Shown here: in pieces, positions 45,301-54,436 of the stretch
Numbering within the stretch: the first letter of the stretch is position 1
Layout: every line of letters starts with the position of its first letter
NCBI GenBank assembly: GCA_902168105.1
Contig: CABHOY010000016.1
Span: 1 to 64,000 of the forward strand
Origin: an uncultured Flavihumibacter sp.
Lineage (GTDB): Bacteria > Bacteroidota > Bacteroidia > Chitinophagales > Chitinophagaceae
Length of the DNA stretch: 64,000 nucleotides
Direction of reading: 5' to 3'
Notes under the pieces: generated by a model
Database searches by the model: none
Told to the model about the DNA's origin: nothing
The model's input: only the letters and a program-made list of their open reading frames with translations
Position numbers and translations under genes: made by a program

Positions 45301-48300
45301 TGGACGCCGCTGCGCAACCAGCATGTTGTACATGCAGGTAATTTGCACAGTGGCAATCCGCAGGCAGACGATGCGCAGCAGCGGTTTATACAAATGCTGG
45401 GATTGCACGCAACCTCACTGGAATATTACTACCGCTATGGATTGAATGTCGCTAAAGGTCCTAATACCAGCGCAGTCTATACCAGCACAAACTTTGGCAC
45501 AGGCGATGCTTTCGGTCCCAACAACGTGAAGAACCATTTTTCAGAGTTGATGAAGGCCGGTAAGTATACACCTTCCTTCGATTTTGATGAAGGCGTCGGT
45601 GGCCTGGCAGCCTGGTTATGGCAGATCATGCTTAATACACGCATCTTACAGCAGGTGGAACAGTCTCGCCTGTTCAATGCCAGGTGGGTTGACAACTCCA
45701 TGCCTGTTAAAGGCGCCATCATTGAACATGCGCCGCTGTCAGATACTGCCTTGCTGGGTAAACTGCCCAACTCAGAAAAGAACTATATCAACTGGCTGCT
45801 GGAAGCTAAAGCTACAGAACTGCTTGGCGGCAATCAGGTGAATAATCCCGCACGCATTCCCACCAACAGCATGCTGTTCCTGCTGTTGCGACAGTCCCTC
45901 TTACAGGGCTACCAGGAGGCCGCCCTGAATATGATGCAGAAGGACTGGATGATCTCGGAGGAAAACCGCAGGCAGTTCGGTAACTCCGACAACTACTTCT
46001 ATGCCTACGGCTACAATAGTTTCTACTACAACACCAAGTGGCACTTTCTGTTCAGGAATCTGTCAGACCTGCTGTCATTGCAGTTGCTGCAGCAAGGAAC
46101 ACAGAATACCGCATTCTACAAATATATAACGGGGCAAACAGGACCGGCAATGTATTCCATGGCCACTTACCTCGATCAGGTAAGAACGGCTGCACCCCAG
46201 GCTTACCCCGGGCAGATGCCATTCTTCGATAAACTGAAGAAGACACGCAGCGCCGTGGAATGCCTGCAGCATGTACCTACCGCAGGCCTGGACATATTGA
46301 TGGCAGAGCATATTGATCTCTGTACTTACCGTCTCGATGCCTGGTACACCGGCCTTGCGCACAAGCGTCTGATGGATAAGCGTAAACTATATCCCGGCGG
46401 ACTTTATCTGGGTGCCTGGGGGTATGTCGAGAACCTGCGCAGGGATATCAACAAAACAACCTACAATGGTCAGCAGCCGCTAACGCCTTTCAAGCTGCCC
46501 GCAAGCAAACCAGTATATAGTGATCCGGATAATCAGGGCTTCATACATGCGCCTTCCATCGGACAAGCCATTACGGCCGCCGTATTGCGCAATGCCTACA
46601 AAACAAATGGTAGCCAGGAAATACAGAACCGGCTTTCTGTCAACCTTTCTTCTGCCCGCGTGCGCATGGCATTACAACTCATAGAAGGCATCCGCAACGG
46701 ACAGGAGATCGGAGCACTGTTAGGCTTCCAGTTCGAGCGTGGTTTGCATGAACGATATACATCTGTTGAACTGGACAAATTCATCCAGCCCTTCCGCAAA
46801 GCTTTTCCTTTGCAACAGCAGGTGGTGGAAAGCGCCAATGGCACACCAGCTTACGTGAGCCTGGTAGTAAACGGTTCCGCTATGCTGGACGTAGTGCATA
46901 ACCATATTGGATGGTTACAGTCAGATACCGCGAAGTATGGTCAGCAAACCATCGCAGAAATATTAAAGGCTAACAACTACAACAGGTTCCCACCGCAGAT
47001 CCGGACCATCATAGACAACAATCTTACGCAGGCCGATCTTAATAATAAACCCAATATCTACAATGCTGTGATTGAAGAAATAGACCGTATGGCCGATGCT
47101 TTTGACGCCCTGGGAGATGTCGCAGTATCAGAAAGTGTTTACCAGATGGTGCAGGGCAACCACGTGAGAGCTGCTGCTGTATTGACTGCCCTCGCAGAAG
47201 GTAAGAATATACCAGATCCGCAGGTGATCAACATACATCGTAGTGGTACCATCGTTACCCAACGGGTAATGCTTAACCTGCAGGTAAAAAACAGTCAGGT
47301 AAAACCAGCTGGCTGGAATGGTGACGAGTCAGTACGTTTCCTGACAGAGCCTTCATTCAATCATTGGCTGGCAAATGCTTTCGGGCCTGCCACCAATATT
47401 AAATATATCATCACCAAAACAGTGGGGAACCTGAAGCCAGTGAAGGTCAGCCTGTCCCTTGCATCGTTGAACTGGCAACCGATAGATCTGTTCTATCTGC
47501 CCGGTGGTGAAGAAGAGTTACGTGAAATACTCCTGCAAACGTATCGTAAAGCGCAGAATGATTACGACAGTCAACTCAGTATCGCGTTGAAGGAAAGAGA
47601 TCATCTATGGAGTGCTGCTGACAAAACTATCGCCGACATCCTGCTGATGATGAAGAACATCCGTAACATGTTGAGTAACGCCCGTAATGCCGGTGCTGCG
47701 GAGTTGCTGATGCCAGATACAGTAGCAGATACCAACAACCCTAATGCCTATGATGTGACAGAGCTGTATGGTCGCGTAAAGAATACCTACCTGGCACTGG
47801 ACCTGTTCCGTACAACCCTGGCCGCAAGATCTTATCTGTCGCCGGTACTGAGTGGAGACATTGCCTCTGGAGATGTACCATTAACAGCTACGGACTTCGA
47901 CAGCATTTTTGCAGACCTGCAAAAGGCACGCGCATTCGGTATGCCGAACGCACTGTCCTTTACAGTACCAGCAGACGTTAGGGCTGAACAGCGCTATACT
48001 TATGCCTTACAGCATCTCATCAATATCTACAATGAAGTCCTGAGTCGCTGTCAGCAGGCTGCTGCCTTACTAACGGAGATAGATAAAGCGACTGTGCCGA
48101 AAACGAAGGCAGACAAGCTGGGCGATCTGGCAGCTGTTATACTTGGTAAGGGTTTCAGGGTAATCCCACTGTATGCCTTCGATGCCACCCCTGTGCGTGC
48201 ACAGCTACAATTACCTGCCTCACAGAAAATAACCAGGCATAATGGTCTGATGGCGGTGGAGGACTGGCTGCATAGTGCTGCTAAAGTACGCCGCCGGTTA

Positions 48301-48867
48301 TACGATGTGACCATGTATATGCAACTAAGCGATGTATACGAGTTACCGCTAACAAGTATACAGCCCTGCCAGTTCCCTTACAAACCAGGCAACGGCGATC
48401 ACTGGCTGGGACTTCCGTATCCCAGCAACTACACACCGCTGGGAGATAGCTTGTCGCTCGTAATGATAAACGACCAGGCCTTGAATACCGGTAACGTTTT
48501 CTGCGGACTTGTAATCGATGAATGGCTGGAGATCATCCCCGGTAAGGAAGAGACCAGCGGCATTGCCTTCCATTACAACCAGCCTAATGCCGCAGCGCCG
48601 CAAACATTGCTGCTGGCAGTTCCGCCGGAATATACAAACGTATGGGAATGGGATAACCTGGTACATACCATCATTGATACCATGGAAATGGCGAAGAACA
48701 GGGCGGTAGAACCAGACCATCTGGAAAAATCATTCCTCAGTCATGTATTGCCGGGCATCATATCGGAAGTAGCGCCTCCGCAATCCAACAATAACAATCC
48801 TGATCAGAACCCATTAGGGGTACAGGCTGTGATGGATTTCTCGCATATCAAACCCAAAACCGTGTAA
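42325..48867 (+). CDS. Very large (2180 aa) conserved hypothetical protein
   Basis: 2180 residues, without signal peptide, transmembrane segment or recognisable catalytic motif. The first 420 residues are mostly helix and probably coiled coil. A conserved-looking block RIFPDDIFVDTHEPELTAEE lies near residue 445 and another, RIGTQPYGILTT, near 928. Long helical regions with many Gln/Leu heptads follow to the C-terminus. The opening (DGYPFLLLPVRIETRFN) also reads as family-specific. A product of this size costs a lot to make, so it is likely to be structural. It is 3 bp from the next gene, implying tight translational coupling. Confidence 0.8.
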   Translation: MPNTISAQFYTDPQIAAIRSNLQQKTDGYPFLLLPVRIETRFNQTTRVLGVSQQFSVEQAMQALGDLHVSAIHAHKSITGPGIRTVQGNAQKLLLAFKDLPPLLSTQEKGWLKQLAFDFSQDAQFLVSKAPAGLRADATLLDNVRKQLLQTIDDRKVLQAQQLPEARALVDNFTSILKELQLLNGGPGKTPYYNFKNKKSLYGHVTRTIQQARKFVEDLPAGIRGIPYIKKNQTDRIAALKEQVATQLARLEGSLATIHPDAAWKSFATRTVKEQIRPLADALARFEREMLPSLRAIPPAPEKQTGDLYFLGIKTLIKIRRLNQESKRGYETLKRFKKYITPQINALAAGIKQEISESKPEQGKLMKDLYAAIAGELNTATSNVKQYAAKNTSQAYGKKQLLEFFSAEAMPIVETLGGKTGKEVPVTLKSIAVYQLMVRIFPDDIFVDTHEPELTAEELAAGKAFWKYWWIASNDSDQETAAWDNLCAALGLSRAAWVVRCLNPVLDPTSENFNAKQNKPSLKTIDAIALLNSVADKLAEAPQDKTAKELFAWFATNSSFLTGIKTSLNGVVQHFTAQQEQDYLVEKVKSVLLQIKALFSYIDIKRNELSPADKTTYQMQWAQVYFIGMDLYDVQAHCNAIKALPLREFAAALPDPFVFPDVPLKTAAWSKAPVAKALPQRFVVVTMQGGTCQHIAVTKPVSYPLQLGLDPANFDNGNLYQIDNSGNLQVEPGLQWMTDYAQAVEKGMAITIEISGAQYDTGFDKVIVLGVNEGTVNQSRDAFEDLITSHIYSVDGMEFLKTGTPTNNTQDRNSGFEPEGDARQRYEIEVNGKPIKGGDADKWKMADGDYFSVLLGLDNYKVKHVSNVDNLEVANALAMNRSLWGATLGHYMEEMFDGVFTYDNIRRTEEFFTNYVTGRGMLPSFRIGTQPYGILTTTAYSKLKLYNTPLPAVSHNDMLAVKPWSGGVVESQLQQRFEMRLLQFLNTLQSEVWTPLRNQHVVHAGNLHSGNPQADDAQQRFIQMLGLHATSLEYYYRYGLNVAKGPNTSAVYTSTNFGTGDAFGPNNVKNHFSELMKAGKYTPSFDFDEGVGGLAAWLWQIMLNTRILQQVEQSRLFNARWVDNSMPVKGAIIEHAPLSDTALLGKLPNSEKNYINWLLEAKATELLGGNQVNNPARIPTNSMLFLLLRQSLLQGYQEAALNMMQKDWMISEENRRQFGNSDNYFYAYGYNSFYYNTKWHFLFRNLSDLLSLQLLQQGTQNTAFYKYITGQTGPAMYSMATYLDQVRTAAPQAYPGQMPFFDKLKKTRSAVECLQHVPTAGLDILMAEHIDLCTYRLDAWYTGLAHKRLMDKRKLYPGGLYLGAWGYVENLRRDINKTTYNGQQPLTPFKLPASKPVYSDPDNQGFIHAPSIGQAITAAVLRNAYKTNGSQEIQNRLSVNLSSARVRMALQLIEGIRNGQEIGALLGFQFERGLHERYTSVELDKFIQPFRKAFPLQQQVVESANGTPAYVSLVVNGSAMLDVVHNHIGWLQSDTAKYGQQTIAEILKANNYNRFPPQIRTIIDNNLTQADLNNKPNIYNAVIEEIDRMADAFDALGDVAVSESVYQMVQGNHVRAAAVLTALAEGKNIPDPQVINIHRSGTIVTQRVMLNLQVKNSQVKPAGWNGDESVRFLTEPSFNHWLANAFGPATNIKYIITKTVGNLKPVKVSLSLASLNWQPIDLFYLPGGEEELREILLQTYRKAQNDYDSQLSIALKERDHLWSAADKTIADILLMMKNIRNMLSNARNAGAAELLMPDTVADTNNPNAYDVTELYGRVKNTYLALDLFRTTLAARSYLSPVLSGDIASGDVPLTATDFDSIFADLQKARAFGMPNALSFTVPADVRAEQRYTYALQHLINIYNEVLSRCQQAAALLTEIDKATVPKTKADKLGDLAAVILGKGFRVIPLYAFDATPVRAQLQLPASQKITRHNGLMAVEDWLHSAAKVRRRLYDVTMYMQLSDVYELPLTSIQPCQFPYKPGNGDHWLGLPYPSNYTPLGDSLSLVMINDQALNTGNVFCGLVIDEWLEIIPGKEETSGIAFHYNQPNAAAPQTLLLAVPPEYTNVWEWDNLVHTIIDTMEMAKNRAVEPDHLEKSFLSHVLPGIISEVAPPQSNNNNPDQNPLGVQAVMDFSHIKPKTV

Positions 48868-48870
48868 AGA

Positions 48871-50745
48871 ATGTCAAGAGCGAATAGTTACGCATGCGAA
48901 CCCTTAAGGGCCTGGAATCGGCTGGAGCCGCGCCCCAGAACGGCAGAATTTGACAAAGCGCTGGAGTGCAGCATACACGACCCATTGTGGATGCTCACCC
49001 GTCAGTGGCAATTCGGTGAGTTCCAGGGGGAAGATACCGGCTCCGCTATCTTCGCCAAGATCTACATGCAATCATCTCCCATTACCAGAACAAAAACGCC
49101 TGCTTCACCCGCACAGGCATATAGCGACGGACTTCCGCTGGAACAGTGTATGGAAAAGCAGAACTGGGAGCTTGATTATAGAAGCCGCGTAGAAGCAGCC
49201 TTCATATTCATGAAATGTTTGGACCGCGCAGCATTGCAATTTGCTGTACCTGACTATGACCGCAGTTACTGGAAAACCCGCTTGCGGCAATACTTTCCTC
49301 TGCCTGAAATGGCAGATATAGAACCGGAGGATAGCGGTGCTCAAATGATAAAGAAAGCGGAAACACTGAGCAATGAAGTCTGCATGGACCTCTCCACAGC
49401 AACGGCCTCCCGTTATTTTGACGGCCTGGTGCTATTTGATCAGTTGCTCGGCGATATCAGCGAGACAGTAGGCTATCTGACAACAGAAAAACCGGCTCAT
49501 GCATCCATGCTCACTACTGCAGGAACAGCGTTTGTCGACTGGCATGGCAGGAACTACTACGGTTCATATAGTGGGGGAGTAGAGAGCGCCTGGATACCTC
49601 GTCAGATGGAATACCAGTTCCATGCTTGTCTGCCAGAAAACACGACGGCCAATACTGTTGTTTCCGCACAGGAATACTATAACGGTACGATGGACTGGTA
49701 CAGCTTCGACGTAAATAAAGCGCAAAGCGTACCCGGTCTGAGCGGCCTCCCTACCGCAACGGAAAAGGCCATGATAAAAAGTGATCTGCTCACCGTGATA
49801 CCCCGTGAAGCCAAATTCGCAGGCGCACCGAACTCCCGCTGGTGGCAGTTTGAGAACGGAAAGGTTGATCTGGGAAATATTAAAGCCGGCACTACAGATA
49901 TCGCAAAGCTGATCTTCACAGAATATGCATTGCTCTATAATACAGACTGGTTACTGGTGCCTTACCCTGTGCAGGTAGGCACCCTATGCGACGTAAAAGG
50001 GATTGTGGTCACCGATGTATTCGGGGAACAGTCTTTCGTTGCCGCCGCTACGCAGGGCCTGACAGACAACTGGGCCGGCTGGGGCATGTTTAACATGAGC
50101 ACCATGCAAGCCAACGGCGTACGTAATCAACCGGTAGATACACGCACCTTTATACCTCCTGTGACAGTAAGATCAGTGGAAAGCGAGCCACTCGAAGAAG
50201 TACATTTTGTACGCGATGAAATGACCAATCACGTCTGGGCGGTGGAGGTAACATTGCCCGACAATATTGGTGGTACTATGGACGGTAATAGGTACGCAAA
50301 ACAGTTCTCCGGCCTGTTACAGCAGTTTGATAATACGCCCGCCCCTGTTCCGGAAGAAACAGCGCCGATGTTCAGGTATTCGCTTGCCAACACTGTTCCG
50401 GAAAACTGGATCCCTTTTATACCAGTGCATGTGCAGAACAGTAACAGGGCCATACAGCTGCAAAGGGCAGCTATGCCGCGCCTGTTCCGTAGCGGTTATA
50501 CGCATATACGTCCCCGTACGCAACTGTTGCGCCATGGCATAAATTCCGATAATACGCAGCCGGACCCCTACTTCATTAATGAAGAAGAAGTGCCGAGGGC
50601 AGGAGTGCAGCTCAAAGCCAGTTTCCAGCGTACGCGCTGGTACAACGGTGCTGTGGTCGGTTGGTACGGATATAGAAAGCAGGTAGGCAGGGGAGAAGGT
50701 TCAAGTGGCCTGAAGTACGATAACACAGAAGAAGTACAGCAGTAA
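48871..50745 (+). CDS. Conserved hypothetical protein (624 aa) of the DUF6603 operon
   Basis: 624 residues, soluble, no signal peptide. The N-terminal block ECSIHDPLWMLTRQWQFGEF, followed by QGEDTGS (about residues 29-55), is very conserved-looking. Other notable parts are YHGR-like FVDWHGRNYYGSYSGGVES and the C-terminal QLKASFQRTRWYNGAVVGWY. I cannot name a family. It lies only 3 bp after the 2180-codon gene, which suggests the two products are needed in proportion, perhaps in one complex. Confidence 0.78.
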   Translation: MSRANSYACEPLRAWNRLEPRPRTAEFDKALECSIHDPLWMLTRQWQFGEFQGEDTGSAIFAKIYMQSSPITRTKTPASPAQAYSDGLPLEQCMEKQNWELDYRSRVEAAFIFMKCLDRAALQFAVPDYDRSYWKTRLRQYFPLPEMADIEPEDSGAQMIKKAETLSNEVCMDLSTATASRYFDGLVLFDQLLGDISETVGYLTTEKPAHASMLTTAGTAFVDWHGRNYYGSYSGGVESAWIPRQMEYQFHACLPENTTANTVVSAQEYYNGTMDWYSFDVNKAQSVPGLSGLPTATEKAMIKSDLLTVIPREAKFAGAPNSRWWQFENGKVDLGNIKAGTTDIAKLIFTEYALLYNTDWLLVPYPVQVGTLCDVKGIVVTDVFGEQSFVAAATQGLTDNWAGWGMFNMSTMQANGVRNQPVDTRTFIPPVTVRSVESEPLEEVHFVRDEMTNHVWAVEVTLPDNIGGTMDGNRYAKQFSGLLQQFDNTPAPVPEETAPMFRYSLANTVPENWIPFIPVHVQNSNRAIQLQRAAMPRLFRSGYTHIRPRTQLLRHGINSDNTQPDPYFINEEEVPRAGVQLKASFQRTRWYNGAVVGWYGYRKQVGRGEGSSGLKYDNTEEVQQ

Positions 50746-50777
50746 ATTTTGTTTAAAATATTTAAAGATAGCGGATC

Positions 50778-52592
50778 ATGAAGATCACAAGATCACAGGC
50801 AGAAAGGGATGCTGAGTTTAGCAATATAGCCGCACGCCTCGCCACAGCCAAATCACTGCTGTTGAGTAAAAAAAATGTAATCGACGTTGCTATTGGATAT
50901 AAAGAACGGGAAGGAACATATGTAGAGGTAATGTGTTTTGTTGTATTTGTGGAGGAAAAAAAAGCAATGTCTGACATAGCACCAGAGGATATTATCCCGG
51001 CGGAAATAGAAGGCATTCCCACAGATGTATCAACAGTACCCGTAGAGGATGAGTTGTGTGGCCCCAAAGACGGTGTTAATACCGATATAGAACGGCCGCT
51101 GGTGGGAGGTGTACAGATCTCCAATGGTCCCGATGGACAGGGTACGCTGGGCTGCTTTGCAAACATGGTAGAAGATGGGAGCTTGGTACTTTTGTCTAAT
51201 CACCATGTGTTATATGGTGATTACAAAGACACAGGTGATGATATATACCAGCCCGATAAAACCTGCTGTTGCTGTTGTACCTGCGATATGATAGCCCGTA
51301 ACGTGGCAGGCAAGCGGCCAACAATTGGCGGGCCGCCTGAATTTGTGGACGCAGCCATTGCCAAAATAACAGTAGATAATATATCTGAGCAGGTACTCAT
51401 CAGGAATATGGTCAAAGGACTTGGCGTATATCAAAACCTGGGAGCTGCCAATGAAACGCTCACCAATGATGATGCCCTGATCAAAGGCGTGGCTCCCATG
51501 ACGCAGACCTGGGATACGGAAGGAGACCCGGTGATGTCGCCAGTTGTCCCCGGCAACAGGGTACGAAAGGTAGGGCGCACAACAGGACGTACCATAGGTG
51601 AGGTAATATTGGTAGGTGCACCGGTAGACGTAAATGCTGGCAACGACAAGGTCCGTAAGTATGTTAATCAGATCCGTGTAAAGTCGGCAGACGCTGATAA
51701 GCCTTTTGCAATACCAGGAGATTCCGGTTCCGTGTTGATAGATGATCAGAATCGTATAGTGGGATTATTGATGTCCTCTAAATTTAAAGAAAAGCCCTAT
51801 ATAAGCACTTGCAACAACATCCACGATGTGCTCAGGGAAATGAAGATCCGGATATTTTGCCCACCCACCGCCGACTTTACTTTTGCACAACAGACGGATG
51901 CACTTACTTTTCAATTCGATGCCAGTGGCTCGGTAGATGGAGATGGGATCATTGTAACGTATGCATGGGATATGGGCAATCCTAATGAAACCGGTGCTGT
52001 TACTACGTATAGTGGTGTAACGTGTACGCATACTTTCAATACGCCCGGGAAAAAACACCAGATCACCCTCAAGGTCACGGATAACAACGGTACAAGCGAT
52101 CGCATCGTCAAAGAAATAACGGTAGGGTGGCCCGCCGGTGGCGGCACAGATGATGGCACTGCTTTGGCAGCAGCCGAAACCGGACAGCGCGTCAGGACCC
52201 AGGCGCCCGCCGCGTTGCTGAGTGATCTGAAGACGCGTCTCCTGGCTTCTGAAAAGGGAAAAACAATGGCGGCATTAGTGGAGGAGTTCAGGGATGAGAT
52301 ACAACTTCTGGTAAATAAGAACCGTAAAGTAATGGTAGCGTGGCAGCGGAAGCAAGGTCCCGCTTTTGTAGCGCAATATCTTAGAACTATCCGCATTGAG
52401 GGCGCCCAACTGCCCAAAGAAGTAAATAATGTTCCCGTGCAACAACTGTTGCAGCATATGGCCACAGTGCTTGAAGAAGAAGGCAGCCCGCCCCTCGCAG
52501 CAGCTGTCCGCGAGCATAGGCTTGCTATCTTCAACGTATTGCACCACCACAATACTTTAGAGGAAATAATAACTGTAATTCACACATCCTAA
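50778..52592 (+). CDS. Nal1-like trypsin-fold serine protease with PKD domain (copy 1)
   Basis: 604 residues, no signal peptide. Residues 1-90 form the small domain typical of Nal1-like proteases (KKNVIDVAIGYKE, then IPAEIEGIPTDV). The chymotrypsin-fold domain has an intact triad: His143 in LLSNHHVLY, Asp191 in FVDAAIA and Ser316 in PGDSGSV. Between His and Asp is a cysteine cluster (TCCCCCTCD, residues 162-170). A PKD domain follows (about 363-455), then a helical C-terminal domain with NRKVMVAWQRKQGPAF. It starts 32 bp after the 624-residue protein gene and is followed 14 bp later by its paralogue. It is probably a processing protease for the operon's large products. Confidence 0.82.
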   Translation: MKITRSQAERDAEFSNIAARLATAKSLLLSKKNVIDVAIGYKEREGTYVEVMCFVVFVEEKKAMSDIAPEDIIPAEIEGIPTDVSTVPVEDELCGPKDGVNTDIERPLVGGVQISNGPDGQGTLGCFANMVEDGSLVLLSNHHVLYGDYKDTGDDIYQPDKTCCCCCTCDMIARNVAGKRPTIGGPPEFVDAAIAKITVDNISEQVLIRNMVKGLGVYQNLGAANETLTNDDALIKGVAPMTQTWDTEGDPVMSPVVPGNRVRKVGRTTGRTIGEVILVGAPVDVNAGNDKVRKYVNQIRVKSADADKPFAIPGDSGSVLIDDQNRIVGLLMSSKFKEKPYISTCNNIHDVLREMKIRIFCPPTADFTFAQQTDALTFQFDASGSVDGDGIIVTYAWDMGNPNETGAVTTYSGVTCTHTFNTPGKKHQITLKVTDNNGTSDRIVKEITVGWPAGGGTDDGTALAAAETGQRVRTQAPAALLSDLKTRLLASEKGKTMAALVEEFRDEIQLLVNKNRKVMVAWQRKQGPAFVAQYLRTIRIEGAQLPKEVNNVPVQQLLQHMATVLEEEGSPPLAAAVREHRLAIFNVLHHHNTLEEIITVIHTS

Positions 52593-52606
52593 AATACGTT
52601 TCAAAC

Positions 52607-54436
52607 ATGGAGATCACCAAATCACGGGAAGAAAGGGAAAAGGAATTTGAAAAGGTGGTGTTTCATTTACCGGAAGCGGAAGCACTGCTCCACAGCAGGA
52701 AAAATGTCGTATCGGTAAGTATAGCTTGTAAGGAGATAGCTGGCAGGCACATAGAAACAATGTGTTATGTAATACATGTGCAGAAAAAGATAGCAGCGAC
52801 AGCGCTGGACGAATCCGAAATTATCCCTGCGGAAATTGCAGGTATTCCCACCGATGTTGTGGAAATCGAAACCGCCACATTCCTGGAGGATAAGAGCCAA
52901 TACCGCCCTTTAAAAGCCGGTATACAGATAGCACCTAACACCGGTTCCTGGTTCGGTACCCTGGGGTGCTTTGCTATCAGTAATGAAACCGGAAAGCTGG
53001 TGCTTCTTTCCAACCACCACGTTTTATATAACGATAGTAAGTCGGACGGCGATGCGGTAGGACAACCAGACCTTACCTGCTGCGCATGTTGTACCTGCGA
53101 TATCATAGCCTACAATACGAAAGGCATTTTAACTAAAGAGGTAGATGCTGCCTTCGCCACAATAGGCATGCACCAGATCGCAGACGATTACGTGATCAGC
53201 AATATCGTGAGGGGATTAGGAGAATATGCCAATCCGGGAGCCGGCGATACACAACTGACAACTGCCGATGCTCCCATCTATAGTGTCGCTCCTCTGAAGG
53301 AATATCACAAAGCCGATCAGACTATTGTGAGGACTACCGTAATTCCAGGCGAACGGGTAAGAAAAGTGGGCCGGACGACCGACAGAACAATCGGCAGAGC
53401 AGTAGGAATAGATGCGCAAGCCTGGGTAGGCATTCCTAAAACTGAACCCGCTAACTTTGAGCATCAGATGTATATCGTGCCTCATAGTACCCAGAACAAT
53501 AATAATGAATTTGCAAAAGGAGGAGATTCTGGTTCAGTGATCATCAACGATCTTAATCAGGTGGTGGGCCTGCTGATGGCCAGCAAGGAAAACGGCGACC
53601 CGGCATATGACGGCAATTATGCCAATTGTATCCATAGGGTGATGGCGGCGCTTAAGATCAGCATATATGGCAGCCCAAAGGCCGTTATTACGATTACTCC
53701 ACAGAGTAGCACAGCAGCGCCCTTTACTGCCACTTTATCGGCAGCACAGTCTGTGTGTAAAGACGGAGAGATCATCGGTTATATATGGGATCTCGGCGAC
53801 CCGGATGTATATGGTACCGTTGCTACCAAACAGGGGAAGATTATTACGCATACTTTTAATCTTCCCGGCACCTACACTGTAACGCTGACTGTTACAAGTT
53901 CACATGGCATGAGCCACGTTGCGAAACTCCCGGTAGTAGTAGATTACCCCGCCGGTGGTGGCATGGGAGATGCCGGTTTGACCGCAGCACGGCACAACGG
54001 TGATGGGCAGGCCGCAAGACAGCTCTCTACACATGCATTGATGAATAAGCTGCAGGAAGATCTGCAAACATCAGAAGCCGGTAAACAGGTATCAGAATTT
54101 ATTCAACAGTTCCGTCAGGAAGTGCTGCATCTTGTAAATCATAACAGGAAGGTGACGGTAGCGTGGCAACGAAAACAAGGTCCGGCATTCATAGCGCAGC
54201 TCATTAAAGCTATGCGCACATCAGAAGCGGTATTACCTGCAGAAGTGAATGGTGTACATCTGCAATCCCTGTTGCAAAGTATGGCGCTAGTATTGGAAGA
54301 AGAAGGCAGTGCTGACCTGGCGCACAATATCCGGCAGCACCAGCTGGGCATCTTTAACCTGTTTGACAGGCATCGTACTTTTGAAGAGATAATATCAGCC
54401 ATTCATGGTAATACGATATCGTCAATGATCAGATAA
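52607..54436 (+). CDS. Nal1-like trypsin-fold serine protease with PKD domain (copy 2)
   Basis: 609 residues, a diverged tandem paralogue of the preceding gene with the same architecture. The N-terminal domain reads RKNVVSVSIACKE, then IPAEIAGIPTDV. The triad is His138 (LLSNHHVLY), Asp180 (EVDAAFA) and Ser308 (GGDSGSV), and the cysteine cluster is TCCACCTCD. A PKD domain and the helical C-terminal domain with NRKVTVAWQRKQGPAF complete it. Divergence is greatest in the linker regions. There is no signal peptide, although PKD domains are usually extracellular. Its stop overlaps by 8 bp, tail to tail, with the leftward MnmH-like gene. Confidence 0.82.
   Translation: MEITKSREEREKEFEKVVFHLPEAEALLHSRKNVVSVSIACKEIAGRHIETMCYVIHVQKKIAATALDESEIIPAEIAGIPTDVVEIETATFLEDKSQYRPLKAGIQIAPNTGSWFGTLGCFAISNETGKLVLLSNHHVLYNDSKSDGDAVGQPDLTCCACCTCDIIAYNTKGILTKEVDAAFATIGMHQIADDYVISNIVRGLGEYANPGAGDTQLTTADAPIYSVAPLKEYHKADQTIVRTTVIPGERVRKVGRTTDRTIGRAVGIDAQAWVGIPKTEPANFEHQMYIVPHSTQNNNNEFAKGGDSGSVIINDLNQVVGLLMASKENGDPAYDGNYANCIHRVMAALKISIYGSPKAVITITPQSSTAAPFTATLSAAQSVCKDGEIIGYIWDLGDPDVYGTVATKQGKIITHTFNLPGTYTVTLTVTSSHGMSHVAKLPVVVDYPAGGGMGDAGLTAARHNGDGQAARQLSTHALMNKLQEDLQTSEAGKQVSEFIQQFRQEVLHLVNHNRKVTVAWQRKQGPAFIAQLIKAMRTSEAVLPAEVNGVHLQSLLQSMALVLEEEGSADLAHNIRQHQLGIFNLFDRHRTFEEIISAIHGNTISSMIR

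Noticed and set aside
35596..50745. Non-ribosomal peptide or polyketide synthase because of gene size
   Set aside because: No carrier-protein, adenylation or ketosynthase motifs are present in the large proteins.
35596..54436. Contractile injection system or phage tail cluster
   Set aside because: No sheath, tube, baseplate, spike or AAA chaperone genes are visible. Protein sizes alone do not support it.
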